A stretch of 64,000 nucleotides of DNA. It comes from Rhodococcus sp. 14-1411-2a (GTDB taxonomy: Bacteria; Actinomycetota; Actinomycetes; Mycobacteriales; Mycobacteriaceae). Positions within the stretch are counted from its first letter, which is position 1; each line of letters opens with the position of its first letter. This document shows positions 7,288-15,931 of the stretch, one piece after another. Made by a program: the position numbers and the translations under genes. Below the pieces are notes generated by a model. It saw nothing but the letters and a program-made list of their open reading frames with translations, searched no databases and had not been told where the DNA came from. The DNA lies in the NCBI RefSeq assembly GCF_002259485.1, contig NZ_NPGA01000018.1, forward strand, positions 242,296-306,295, in the 5' to 3' direction.

Positions 7288-8769
7288 ATGACCGAGCTTC
7301 GCCGCGCGACGTTGGAACACCTGCCCGCGACCGTCGCGAAGCCGGACTACGACTTGGACGAACTGCACTGCGGTGTGGTGCATTTCGGAGTCGGTGCTTT
7401 TCATCGCGCTCATCAGGCGGTGTACTTCGATCGGCTTCTCGCGGCCGGCCATCTCGACTGGGCACTGTGTGGAGTGGGAGTGTTGCCGGGAGACAGGAAG
7501 ATCGGTGACGTCCTCGACTCGCAGGACCACCTCTACACCCTGGTCACGGTGGATCCGGACGGTCGACGCGACGCCCGGGTCATCGGTTCGGTCGCGGATT
7601 TCGTCTTCGCGCCCGAGGATCCCCAGGGGGTACTCGATGTGCTCAGCTCACCCGCCACGATGATCGTGTCACTGACGATCACCGAGGCGGGCTACGGCGT
7701 GGACGACATCACCGGTGCATTCGAGCCCAGCGATCCTGCAGTGCTCGACGATCTCCGGGACCTCTCGATACCGTCGAGTGTCTTCGGCTTTCTGACCGTT
7801 GCGCTCGCCACCCGCCGGTACCACGGGATTCCGCCGTTCACCGTGATGTCGTGCGACAACATCGTCCACAACGGGTCGGTGACCCGAACGGCATTGACCT
7901 CCTTCGCCCGTCGGCACGACGCCGACCTGGCAGACTGGATCGACGCATCGGTCGCGTTTCCCAACTCGATGGTCGACCGCATCACCCCTGCTACGACGAC
8001 CGCAGTCATCGACGACGTGCGCTGCGACTTCGGAATCGACGACGGCTGGCCGGTGCGGTCGGAATCGTTCTCGCAGTGGGTGGTCGAAGACACCTTCTCG
8101 TTCGGCCGACCGCCCTTCGGCGAGGTCGGAGTGCAACTCGTCGCCGACGTCGCACCGTACGAACACATGAAACTGCGGCTGCTCAACGGATCTCACCAAG
8201 CACTGAGCTATCTCGGTATCCTCGCCGGCTACACCCACGTGCACGAGGTGATGGGAAGTCCCGACCTGTACGAGTTCGTGGCGTCGTACATGCGAACCGA
8301 GGCTGCACCGACGCTCGACCCGGTCGACGGAATCGACATCGACACCTACATCGAACAACTGCTGCAACGTTTTTCGAGCCATGCGGTGCGAGACACGCTC
8401 GAACGTCAGATCGTCGACGCGTCCGCCCGCATCCCGAAGTTCGTGCTGCCGGTGATCCGCGACCGGCTGGCACAGGACCGATCGGTCGACCACGGAGCGC
8501 TGGTGCTCGCCGCGTGGTGCGGAGTCCACGAGCGTGGGGACATCCCGATGGTCGACGCGAACGCCGAACACCTGCAGCGTTTGTCGTGGGAGGATCACGA
8601 CAACCCCGGCGCTTTCCTGGCGAACCCAGCCGTGTTCGGTGATCTGGCGACGAGTCCGCGGCTACGCGGGGCGTACCAAAGGGCCAAGCGCTCGCTTCAG
8701 GACAGCGGTGCCCGCGGAGCAGTGCGGCGCGTGCTGGAACAGTCGGTCGGAGTGGGTCAGACCTTGTAG
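7288..8769 (+). CDS. Mannitol dehydrogenase-family polyol oxidoreductase
   Basis: 493 residues starting at ATG 7288 after GAGGA. The N-terminal domain has the family motif HFGVGAFHRAHQAVYFD (about residues 31-47). The C-terminal helical domain has KLRLLNGSHQALSYLG, which contains the Lys, Asn and His of the active site of long-chain mannitol/arabinitol dehydrogenases. The length fits mannitol 2-dehydrogenase, arabinitol 4-dehydrogenase or fructuronate reductase, which interconvert a polyol or aldonate and the 2-keto sugar with NAD(P)H. Position after the ABC importer suggests it oxidises the imported polyol. Exact substrate not resolvable. The 3' end overlaps the convergent thioesterase gene by 13 bases. 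Confidence 0.9.
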   Translation: MTELRRATLEHLPATVAKPDYDLDELHCGVVHFGVGAFHRAHQAVYFDRLLAAGHLDWALCGVGVLPGDRKIGDVLDSQDHLYTLVTVDPDGRRDARVIGSVADFVFAPEDPQGVLDVLSSPATMIVSLTITEAGYGVDDITGAFEPSDPAVLDDLRDLSIPSSVFGFLTVALATRRYHGIPPFTVMSCDNIVHNGSVTRTALTSFARRHDADLADWIDASVAFPNSMVDRITPATTTAVIDDVRCDFGIDDGWPVRSESFSQWVVEDTFSFGRPPFGEVGVQLVADVAPYEHMKLRLLNGSHQALSYLGILAGYTHVHEVMGSPDLYEFVASYMRTEAAPTLDPVDGIDIDTYIEQLLQRFSSHAVRDTLERQIVDASARIPKFVLPVIRDRLAQDRSVDHGALVLAAWCGVHERGDIPMVDANAEHLQRLSWEDHDNPGAFLANPAVFGDLATSPRLRGAYQRAKRSLQDSGARGAVRRVLEQSVGVGQTL

Positions 8770-9548
8770 TACACCACCTGGTGGCTCGTGGCCAGCAACG
8801 TTCCACCTTCGGTCCACAGTTCTGCCGTCTGATCGAAATAGCCCTGATGGAACCGGCGTGCTCGTGCGGTACCGAGGACGTACCCGTCGGAGTGCTGCTC
8901 GAGATCTTCGGGCGTCGCGAAGTAGTGGATCGTCAGCGAGATGGTGCCGGCCGGCACGTAGCGACCGAGGCGCTGAAAGATCCTGGGGTAGAACACATCG
9001 CTGAGCGAGGTCAGCGCAGCGAAGTCCACCGGACGTGGCGGTGTGTCGCGGATCCACAGTGTCTCGGTCGAGTCCGGTGATTCCTGGTCGTTCAGAGCGC
9101 CTGCAACGAAACGCATCTCGTAGTTCTGCGCCCAGGCGATCGCGTCGGGAAAGTTGCCTCGGGGCGTCTCGGCGGGGGAGGCGACGGCCGGTGCCACGGC
9201 CTCGGTGTTGTCCCACGTCTCGCGCCTGGTTCCGAACACCGCCGTAGCCGTAGTTGCGACGGCACCGTCCTGGACGAGTTCGAGGTACCAGTGCTGATTG
9301 CTCCGGTTGGTTCGCACGGCGCGCGCCGAGATCTCGAATTCGCCCTCGGCCACCGGACCGGCGAAGTTGACCGTCAGCGAGACCGGTGATCCGAGGCATT
9401 CCGGATGCCGTTCGATGGCTCGGATGAACGTCGCAGCAGTGATGCCACCGAACGGGCCGACCATGTTGTTGTACGGCGGTGATGTCCTGCCGCGATACGT
9501 GCCGTCGCCGACGGTCTCGAGGGCGACTGCTGTGTCGAACGGATGCAT
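8757..9548 (-). CDS. Acyl-CoA thioesterase, TesB-like double hotdog protein
   Basis: 263 residues from ATG 9548, with GGGAGA upstream. The N-terminal hotdog has YNNMVGPFGGITAATFIRAIERHPECLGSPVSLTVNF-type sequence (in part), and the C-terminal hotdog has YFATPEDLEQ and GYFDQTAELWTEGGTLLATSHQVVYY, as in actinobacterial TesB/4HBT_3 proteins. Such enzymes hydrolyse acyl-CoA esters in the cytoplasm; chain-length preference cannot be read. The gene stands alone between the polyol locus and the PRISE-like reductase gene on the same strand (80-base gap). Confidence 0.8.
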   Translation of the reverse strand: MHPFDTAVALETVGDGTYRGRTSPPYNNMVGPFGGITAATFIRAIERHPECLGSPVSLTVNFAGPVAEGEFEISARAVRTNRSNQHWYLELVQDGAVATTATAVFGTRRETWDNTEAVAPAVASPAETPRGNFPDAIAWAQNYEMRFVAGALNDQESPDSTETLWIRDTPPRPVDFAALTSLSDVFYPRIFQRLGRYVPAGTISLTIHYFATPEDLEQHSDGYVLGTARARRFHQGYFDQTAELWTEGGTLLATSHQVVYYKV

Positions 9549-9628
9549 TGTTCTCCCGTAGGTCTCTATCGTCGTTCGTGCCGATTCAAACTATCCGGCC
9601 CACTCGGGCGGTACGCAGGGTGGCTCCC

Positions 9629-10678
9629 TCACGGAATGATTCGCTGGCGACGTAGCTCGGCGACTATCTCGGCGAACATCGCCTCGGTGTCGACGAAACG
9701 GTGAAAACCCAGTCGACGCGCTTTGGAACCGTCGGCAAGGACGTCGTAGTCCCACGCGAACACGAAATCGCCGAAGGCCCAGGACGATACGTCGGAATAC
9801 GGAATCTTCTGCAGCCCGTTCTCGGCGACGATCGAATTCCACAGCGGTTCCTTGTCTGCCATGACATCTGCCAAGGACATCGGTAGGGGAGTTGCGGTAT
9901 CGAGGTCGAAAAGACCCGCGACACGCGGCCACATGTCGCTCCAGCGAAACAGATCGCCGTTGGTGATGTTGAACGCCTGGTTGGCGCAGCTCGGCGTGGT
10001 GGCCGCCCATACTGTCGCCTCGGCGAGCAACGATGCATCTGTCATCTCGAGCAGTGCGTCGAAGGCACCGGGCTTGCCCGGAAACCGCATGGGGACGCCC
10101 AGTTTCTTGCACATGGTGGCGTACACGGCGATGACGGTGGCCAGATTCATCGGGTTGCCCAGCGCGACACCGCACACCACCGACGGCCGGATCGCCGACC
10201 ACGTCCACCGCTTACCGAGTTGCCGCGCCTCGAGAAACTGCTGCTGATCGACGTTGAACTCGGGCGGCATGTGCGGCGGATCCGATTCTCGCGCCGGGGT
10301 TTTGAAAGGGCCCAGGTGCGCGCCGTACACCTTGTAGCCCTGCATCAGGCTCACGTGCTCGAGGTCCGGTGAGCTCTCCTCGACGGCCGTGACCACGTTG
10401 ACGAGCATCGCGAGATTGGGGGCGACGAGTTCGGCCCAGCTCGGTCTCTCCTGGTAAGCGGCGTAGAAGATGTGTGTGACGTCGGTCAGCTCCGCCAGTC
10501 GACGGTGGGTCTCGTCGGCGTCGAGCAGATCCACCGCGATGTGCCGGACGCGTCCGGCGTCCGTACCACCTCGGCGTGACAGCCCGACGATGTCCCACTC
10601 GCCCGTCCGTTGCAGGTGATCGACCAAGTTGCCGCCGATCACTCCGTTGGCTCCCACTACTACTGCTACGCGTGACAT
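9629..10678 (-). CDS. SDR-family NAD(P)-dependent reductase, PRISE-like (progesterone 5-beta-reductase/iridoid synthase type)
   Basis: 349 residues from ATG 10678, with GGAG upstream. The N-terminus has GANGVIGGNLVDHL (nucleotide-binding loop). SLMQGYKVYGAHLGPFKTPARE contains the conserved PRISE lysine, and IRPSVVCG, VYATMCKKLGVPMRFPG and AFNITNGDLFRWSDMWP match the PRISE family of 1,4-enone reductases. The position where relatives carry FYY or FY (catalytic Tyr) reads PEFNVDQQQFL here, so the Tyr appears replaced; this rests on alignment by eye. The natural substrate is unknown. It diverges from an ArsR regulator whose twin palindromes cover the shared promoter. Confidence 0.8.
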   Translation of the reverse strand: MSRVAVVVGANGVIGGNLVDHLQRTGEWDIVGLSRRGGTDAGRVRHIAVDLLDADETHRRLAELTDVTHIFYAAYQERPSWAELVAPNLAMLVNVVTAVEESSPDLEHVSLMQGYKVYGAHLGPFKTPARESDPPHMPPEFNVDQQQFLEARQLGKRWTWSAIRPSVVCGVALGNPMNLATVIAVYATMCKKLGVPMRFPGKPGAFDALLEMTDASLLAEATVWAATTPSCANQAFNITNGDLFRWSDMWPRVAGLFDLDTATPLPMSLADVMADKEPLWNSIVAENGLQKIPYSDVSSWAFGDFVFAWDYDVLADGSKARRLGFHRFVDTEAMFAEIVAELRRQRIIP

Positions 10679-10695
10679 GACCTACTCCAATCTCG

Positions 10696-10707
10696 ATATC
10701 GCGATAT
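10696..10707. promoter_or_regulatory. ArsR operator half 1 (palindrome)
   Basis: ATATCGCGATAT is a perfect palindrome 17 bases upstream of the PRISE-like gene start. It shares its core with the palindrome at 10737-10750; the centres are 42 bases apart, close to four helical turns. Confidence 0.6.
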
Positions 10708-10736
10708 TGCGATGCCTCAAGTAGACCACATATCGG

Positions 10737-10750
10737 GATATCGCGATATC
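10737..10750. promoter_or_regulatory. ArsR operator half 2 (palindrome)
   Basis: GATATCGCGATATC is a perfect 14-base palindrome 16 bases upstream of the ArsR gene start. Another partial copy (TATCGGGATA) immediately precedes it. Confidence 0.6.
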
Positions 10751-10766
10751 GGAGTAAGCTTCGAGG

Positions 10767-11084
10767 GTGGCTGACGAACTGGACCCCGCGGAGCTCGCAG
10801 CAGTGTTCGGTGCGCTGAGCAACCCCGCGAGATTGGCGATCATGCAGTGGCTCAAGGACCCGAGCGATTTTCCGCCGCAGCTCGAGCCGGCCGAAGATGT
10901 GGGAGTGTGCCTCAAGCACATTCAGTCGAGGGCGGGCGTGTCTCAATCCACCGCCTCGCAGTACATGGCCGTGCTGCAACGCGCGCAGCTGGTGACAAGC
11001 ACCAAGATCGGTCCCTGGGTGCACTACAAACGCAACGACGCATTCCTCGACCGATTTGCCGAAACGATCAAGTCGGATCTGTGA
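10767..11084 (+). CDS. ArsR-family winged-helix regulator
   Basis: 105 residues from GTG 10767, with no clear Shine-Dalgarno sequence, so possibly leaderless. The fold is recognisable from LAAVFGALSNPARLAIMQWL (about residues 8-27), the recognition helix SRAGVSQSTASQYMAVLQRAQLV (about 55-77) and the wing GPWVHYKRND. It has two cysteine-poor helices and no evident metal box, so the ligand is more likely organic than arsenite-like. Its start abuts the paired palindromes, which suggests autoregulation and control of the PRISE-like reductase. Its 3' end overlaps the convergent methyltransferase by 17 bases. Confidence 0.85.
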   Translation: MADELDPAELAAVFGALSNPARLAIMQWLKDPSDFPPQLEPAEDVGVCLKHIQSRAGVSQSTASQYMAVLQRAQLVTSTKIGPWVHYKRNDAFLDRFAETIKSDL

Positions 11085-12549
11085 AGTTGTCGATCGCCTG
11101 ATCGATCGAGCTGCTGTCCTGGTGCACGGCTCGCGCCCGGTCCCGCAGGGCGCGCCGGTCGGTTGCACGTGCGATGGCGCTCAGGTCGATGCGTTGCAAC
11201 AGCTTCTTCGTCACCGGTCGTTTGCTGTCCCAAAAAGCCAGTGCAGCAATGAGATCCGTGGCCTCCTGGCCGGTCAACAGCGCATGGGCAACCGCGCAGG
11301 CCGCTGGGTCCTCGAACGGAAGGAGATAGGTGGCATCGTCGAACACCGCAGGTCTGCCGTCGTAGGGGCCGATCATTCTGAACTGCGGAACCTTGTGGAA
11401 TCCGGAGATCGCGATCTTGTAGGGCGCAAACGTGTACGGCCCCACTCCGAAGATGCAGAAGCGCGCCCTGTTGCGGTAGATCGACGACTTTCGGCCATCG
11501 AGAGCACCCGCGTTGTCGGTCAGGTACTTCCACAGCTTCGGCGCGCTGTCCGCCAACTGCGCGGTGTCGTCACCGGTATGCGACTGCGGAACGATCATCC
11601 ACCGCGATACTTCGGTGAGCTTACCGCGGTAGACATCGGTGCACTTGAACAGTGGAAACAGGAACTCGCTCTCGACGTCCACCGAAGCTCCGAGTTTGGT
11701 TCGTGGACCGTCGTTCTCGGTCAGTTCCATGACGGCAGACGCGTCGTGTTTGATGCCCTGCCGCCACATCAGTGAACTGATGCCATCGAACTGCTTGCTG
11801 CGCTGGTACGCATCGACGTTCGCGACGAGTTGGACGTCGATGACCCCGATTCTGTTGTCCGGTTGTGACGCAACGATGCTCGGATAGGTCGCCGCGGTGT
11901 AGTCGGTCTTACCCGGCCCGAGTTCCACGGTGAACCAGCAGGCGTCGACCCCTGCGTCGAACCACTTCTTCGCATCGATCATTCGTAGACTCGAACCGGT
12001 CACCGGAAGCTGCTGCCGAGCGCAGTGCAACAGCACGTTTCTAGCAACCTGGGTCTTGCAGATCATCGCGATGGTCACCGGTCTATCGCTGAACTCGGCG
12101 AGGAGCTTGATCCAAATGAATTCTGCGATGTCGAAATTGGAGCTTCCGGTGATCGCATCTATTCCGCGCGCGTTCTCGGTGTTCGCGCGAGCCGGTCTGT
12201 TGCTCGAGCCCAGAACCGAGAGCTGAGAATTGGTCACCCATGGTGGGTTGCCGACGACGAGAGTCGGGCCGGTCGCAGATGTCCATGCGATGTCGCGTGC
12301 AAGGTCGAAATCGAAAATCGAGGCGGTGATCACTCGGCCGAATGCCGATGCGGCCGCGGCGTACTCGGGTTGCACCTCGATTCCGACACGTTCTGCATCG
12401 GGATGACGCTCCCCGATGGCCGACAGGAAGTTCCCGACACCGCACGTGGGTTCGAGGACGCGGGTCCACGCCGTTCGAGGCAGGGTGCTGACCAACGCAC
12501 GTGCCAACTCGATAGCGGTCTGGAAGTCCCCGAACTCGTTGTTGGGCAT
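11068..12549 (-). CDS. N6-adenine DNA methyltransferase, probably solitary
   Basis: 493 residues from ATG 12549, with a perfect GGAGG five bases upstream; a longer open frame to 12615 lacks support. The SAM-binding motif EPTCGVGNF is at residues 33-41 and the catalytic NPPW at 101-104, the order found in gamma-class N6-adenine methyltransferases. The long C-terminal part (from about residue 150) would hold target recognition. No restriction endonuclease gene lies beside it, since neighbours are ArsR and a DUF1648 protein, so it is either an orphan epigenetic methylase or a single-chain type IIG relative lacking an evident nuclease domain. Target sequence unknown. Confidence 0.8.
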   Translation of the reverse strand: MPNNEFGDFQTAIELARALVSTLPRTAWTRVLEPTCGVGNFLSAIGERHPDAERVGIEVQPEYAAAASAFGRVITASIFDFDLARDIAWTSATGPTLVVGNPPWVTNSQLSVLGSSNRPARANTENARGIDAITGSSNFDIAEFIWIKLLAEFSDRPVTIAMICKTQVARNVLLHCARQQLPVTGSSLRMIDAKKWFDAGVDACWFTVELGPGKTDYTAATYPSIVASQPDNRIGVIDVQLVANVDAYQRSKQFDGISSLMWRQGIKHDASAVMELTENDGPRTKLGASVDVESEFLFPLFKCTDVYRGKLTEVSRWMIVPQSHTGDDTAQLADSAPKLWKYLTDNAGALDGRKSSIYRNRARFCIFGVGPYTFAPYKIAISGFHKVPQFRMIGPYDGRPAVFDDATYLLPFEDPAACAVAHALLTGQEATDLIAALAFWDSKRPVTKKLLQRIDLSAIARATDRRALRDRARAVHQDSSSIDQAIDNFTDPT

Positions 12550-12642
12550 CGGTGCCTCCGGCAGTGGTGCGGACAAGTGCCTTCCGTGACACGGGAGCGG
12601 AAGCCCCGGAGCCACGGCACCACACCGATGCTGGAGGCACTA

Positions 12643-13158
12643 ATGTGGACTTCGATGAAGCTTTCGCGTGCGGCCCTGCTGCTGTCAACTCTGGTGTTCA
12701 TCGTTGCTCTGATCTGGGTCGCCGTCACCGCGGGGGATCGAGTTCCCGCGCACTTCGACGCGTCCGGTCAGGTCGATCGCATGGAGTCGAAGCTGTCCTT
12801 CCTGCTCACGATGGGCGGCATCGGATTCGCGATGATCGGGTTGTTCGCGAGTATCGGTTGGTGGTTGCCCAAGGTTCCGGCGTCCATGGTGAATCTGCCG
12901 AGTCGAAAGATGCACGAGTACTGGACTGCCGCCGAGAATCGACCGGAGCTGAACCGGAAGATGGCCGAGGACCTCGAGTGGATCGGCGCAGCAACGGCAT
13001 TGCTCTTCGCCTGGATCACCGGCGTTGCGGGCGCGACCACAGGCGACTCCGTCAGCGTCTGGGTTCTCGCGGTACCGACGGCGCTGTACGTGCTGGCCAT
13101 TCTGGGATACGTGGTGTTCGTCGTCAAAGGTGGCCGGTACCGCGTTCCGAAGGACTGA
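12643..13158 (+). CDS. DUF1648 (SdpI-like) integral membrane protein
   Basis: 171 residues from ATG 12643, with GGAGG (12633-12637) upstream; in-frame ATGs at 12628 and 12655 are alternatives. The first membrane segment is followed by the DUF1648 signature RVPAHFDASGQVDRMESK (about residues 32-49). Three further hydrophobic helices follow. DUF1648 occurs in SdpI-type immunity proteins and in many uncharacterised actinobacterial membrane proteins, so the function here is not known. It is divergent from the methyltransferase (93-base gap); the upstream open frame is an antisense shadow of that gene. Its stop lies one base from that of the convergent beta-propeller gene. Confidence 0.75.
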   Translation: MWTSMKLSRAALLLSTLVFIVALIWVAVTAGDRVPAHFDASGQVDRMESKLSFLLTMGGIGFAMIGLFASIGWWLPKVPASMVNLPSRKMHEYWTAAENRPELNRKMAEDLEWIGAATALLFAWITGVAGATTGDSVSVWVLAVPTALYVLAILGYVVFVVKGGRYRVPKD

Positions 13159-13159
13159 T

Positions 13160-14551
13160 TCAGGGGAGTGGTTGCAGCATCGCCAGTTTGGTGCCCGACT
13201 GCACCAGATAGCTGCCCTCGGCGGCGTCGACCAGCATCTCGAAGCTCATCGATTCGTCATCGGGAAACATCATCGACGTCGACGCAGTCCACTCGGTCTC
13301 ACCGGTGGTCACGTCGACCGCGGACAGATCCGTGCCGGCCGAGGTCAACATCAGATCACCGTCGCGCCCGATGATGCTGCCGGTCAGCCCGGCCTGCCAC
13401 AGATGCTCGCCGTCTCGCAGATCGAGCGCTGTGGTGCCGTTGGATGCCTGCAGCAACCCGACATGGCCGATCACGTACTTCAGAGTGGCGTACGTGCGGG
13501 GCTCGTTGAGTTCGTCTCCGGGGAAGTCGTACGACAAGGCGTCGTCGCGCCACAGTTGCTCACCTGTGGTGCGATCGAAGGCCGTATCGCCGAGAACGAT
13601 CGGGATCGACGTGTCGGTGGGCTCGTCCAGTGAAGGCTGTTGTACGACAGGACTGTCCGACCGTGCGAGGACCGTGCCGTCCAGTCGGAAGGCGACCGAC
13701 CCTTTCGATTCCGAACCCGTACCTTCGCAATCTTGCACCGATGCAATGGCCAGGTCGCCTGCGGTGCGTCTCACGGCTCCGAGGCAATCCTCGAGGCTGT
13801 CCGTCTTCCAGAGTTGTCGGCCGGTCGCGGCGTCGAACGTGGAGAAACCGCCCCCGACGTCGAAGGTTCCGATGTCGTCATCGACCTTCAGTGCGGTGGC
13901 GTAGTCGTCTTCCCAACCGGCCCACGCGTGCAGCGGAACCGTCCACTCTGCGCTCGGATTCTCCAGCGTTCCGCGGTGCAGCAGAACATCGTTGCCCTCT
14001 AGGTCGCCCGATGTCGTGTACACGCGATCGTTTGCGACGGTGACGGCGAAAAGATCGAGATCAGTAGGGTAGTTTCGCGATTCGCCGGTGGCCGGATCGA
14101 AGGTGACGTAGCCGGGAGTCTCGCCCCAGGTGGGCTGGTGGCAGACGAGCTGTCCGTCGAGCGGCTCGTCGGCGCACGCCGCTAGGTCCGGGGCCGGGGT
14201 CTTCCACAGAACTGTGCCGTCCGTGGTGTCGATTCCGACCATGACTGCCTCGTCGTTGCCGGATTCCGAGGACACCACGGCCAGTGTGAGAGCTGTACCG
14301 CCGATCACTATCGAGCCGAGACCCCACGCATACATGGAACCGGTACGCGGAGAGGCGAAGGTAGCTCCCTCGAGCCCCATGTCCGCCGCGTCGACGGCCC
14401 ACGCCAACCCCGGCGCGTCGTCCGAGGAGTCCGTGATCTTCTTGATGGTCGTCGATCGGTCCTGTGCCACAACGACTACCGCAGCACCGACCGACAGCGT
14501 CGTGACGACCGCCGCAACGACCAATTTCGTCGTCTCGTTCCATCGCGTCAT
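13160..14551 (-). CDS. Membrane-anchored PQQ-like beta-propeller protein
   Basis: 463 residues. One N-terminal membrane segment (about residues 8-30) is followed by an extracytoplasmic domain. Recurring blade motifs such as VGIDTTDGTVLWKT, TFDAATGRQLWKTDS, AFDRTTGEQLWRDD, ALDLRDGEHLWQAG and AVDVTTGETEWTA mark a PQQ-like (PF13360-type) eight-bladed propeller. No PQQ-binding cysteine pair or dehydrogenase motif is visible, so it is probably a scaffold or binding protein. It overlaps the upstream gene by four bases (ATGA), which implies a two-gene operon with the Thr/Pro-linker membrane protein. Confidence 0.8.
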   Translation of the reverse strand: MTRWNETTKLVVAAVVTTLSVGAAVVVVAQDRSTTIKKITDSSDDAPGLAWAVDAADMGLEGATFASPRTGSMYAWGLGSIVIGGTALTLAVVSSESGNDEAVMVGIDTTDGTVLWKTPAPDLAACADEPLDGQLVCHQPTWGETPGYVTFDPATGESRNYPTDLDLFAVTVANDRVYTTSGDLEGNDVLLHRGTLENPSAEWTVPLHAWAGWEDDYATALKVDDDIGTFDVGGGFSTFDAATGRQLWKTDSLEDCLGAVRRTAGDLAIASVQDCEGTGSESKGSVAFRLDGTVLARSDSPVVQQPSLDEPTDTSIPIVLGDTAFDRTTGEQLWRDDALSYDFPGDELNEPRTYATLKYVIGHVGLLQASNGTTALDLRDGEHLWQAGLTGSIIGRDGDLMLTSAGTDLSAVDVTTGETEWTASTSMMFPDDESMSFEMLVDAAEGSYLVQSGTKLAMLQPLP

Positions 14552-15771
14552 GGAAGGTCCAATCCTGGTGTGTTCGCCAGATTCTCGAGCAATGCTGGAT
14601 CCGCCGTCGGTCGGTCCGTCGACACCGCGATCTCGAGCCCTGACGGCGTGACGACGAAGACCGAGGACCCTGTCCCGTACTCGTTCGGTGACAGAAGCTG
14701 GGGTTCCTCCGTTGTCGTCGAATCGGATTCGATATCAGACGTGGCCCGAGTAACGCTGATCGTGAGTTGCCCGGCAGTGCTGTTCACCGTCTGACAGAGC
14801 CCGGAACCGAAGTCACTGGTGTGCAGTGCGCCGAGGGGTGGAGTCGGTGCTAGAGCTGCCACGTCGGCTCGGCGTAAGGCGTCGTTGAGCCTTCGAGTCT
14901 CGTCGCGAGAGAACGAGGCCGTCGGTGAGTCGTCCCAGCCGCCGTAGCAGTCGGTGACATTGCCCGGTGTTCCCGCAGGGACGGGAGCAGTGATTCTGAG
15001 CGCAGGATCGGTGGCTATTCGGACCAGGTCGTCGAGCGTCAGTGTCAACGTGTCCGGGTCGTTCCCGCCCGAGACGGAGGCAGACACGACAGTGTTGTCC
15101 GGGGTGTACGCGGTGGCCGTCCGGGAGTAGGACCGCTGACCGTTGGTTTCGCGCCACGTGTCGTCGGCGTCCAGCACCGTTCCGTCCGAAAGACTCCGTC
15201 GCTCGTCCACTTGTCCTGCCACACACGGTGGTGGTTCGGCCGAGTCTGCCGGGCCGACAGAAACACTGAGATAGTCGGACCCGCCACCCGCAGCCAGTGG
15301 GGCGGATGCATGCGCCGAGTCGAGGACGAAATCCTGAGATTCGTCCGACGCGGGTATCGGGCCGAAGTACAAGGACCTTGTCGATGAGATCTCGGCGGGA
15401 AGCGCTGCCATCAACGCCTCGGACATGAGGTGAGCTCTGGGTCCGTCGTACCAGGGGGCGGCTGGATTGTCGTACGACTCGTCGCCCATCGTGGCGATGC
15501 CGAAGTACGAGGATTCGCTCGGAGGCTCGACGGTATCGCACCCCGGGATGCTCGCCGACGCGTCGACTTCCGGGGTGACCACCACGTACTCAGGTTGCGG
15601 GGGCTCCGGAACGGGAGTCGCCGATGTTGTTGGTAGGGAAGTCAATTCAGGCTCTTCGGCTGGAGCGGTCAATCCCGCTGCGACCACGCCGAGTGCCACG
15701 ATCGACGTCAGGACGAGTGTGGTCAGCAGCGCAGAATGGTTGCGTTCGGTGGGCTGCGTGTCCTCGTCCAT
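14548..15771 (-). CDS. Hypothetical membrane-anchored extracytoplasmic protein
   Basis: About 407 residues from ATG 15771 (GGAGCGAGG upstream); ATG 15795 is an in-frame alternative. A short acidic cytoplasmic tail precedes one membrane helix (LLTTLVLTSIVALGVVAAGL), followed by a Pro/Thr/Ser-rich linker and a globular domain with four or more cysteines (GCDTVEPP, PPPCVAGQ, NVTDCYGG, GLCQTV). I recognise no family. The next gene overlaps it by four bases, so it probably works with the beta-propeller protein at the cell surface. Both proteins have the same single-anchor topology. Confidence 0.65.
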   Translation of the reverse strand: MDEDTQPTERNHSALLTTLVLTSIVALGVVAAGLTAPAEEPELTSLPTTSATPVPEPPQPEYVVVTPEVDASASIPGCDTVEPPSESSYFGIATMGDESYDNPAAPWYDGPRAHLMSEALMAALPAEISSTRSLYFGPIPASDESQDFVLDSAHASAPLAAGGGSDYLSVSVGPADSAEPPPCVAGQVDERRSLSDGTVLDADDTWRETNGQRSYSRTATAYTPDNTVVSASVSGGNDPDTLTLTLDDLVRIATDPALRITAPVPAGTPGNVTDCYGGWDDSPTASFSRDETRRLNDALRRADVAALAPTPPLGALHTSDFGSGLCQTVNSTAGQLTISVTRATSDIESDSTTTEEPQLLSPNEYGTGSSVFVVTPSGLEIAVSTDRPTADPALLENLANTPGLDLP

Positions 15772-15931
15772 CGCCCTCGCTCCGTTCGTCACCATTGCGA
15801 CGAACGTCGCGCAATATTCATACCATTCGTTTTGCTAATCGAGGTGGGTGTGGCAGGCAGACGAGATCCTCACTGCACCCGACCGGTTCGCCGGAGAAAT
15901 CCAGCGGGACCCGATGGCACGCGGTCGATGC

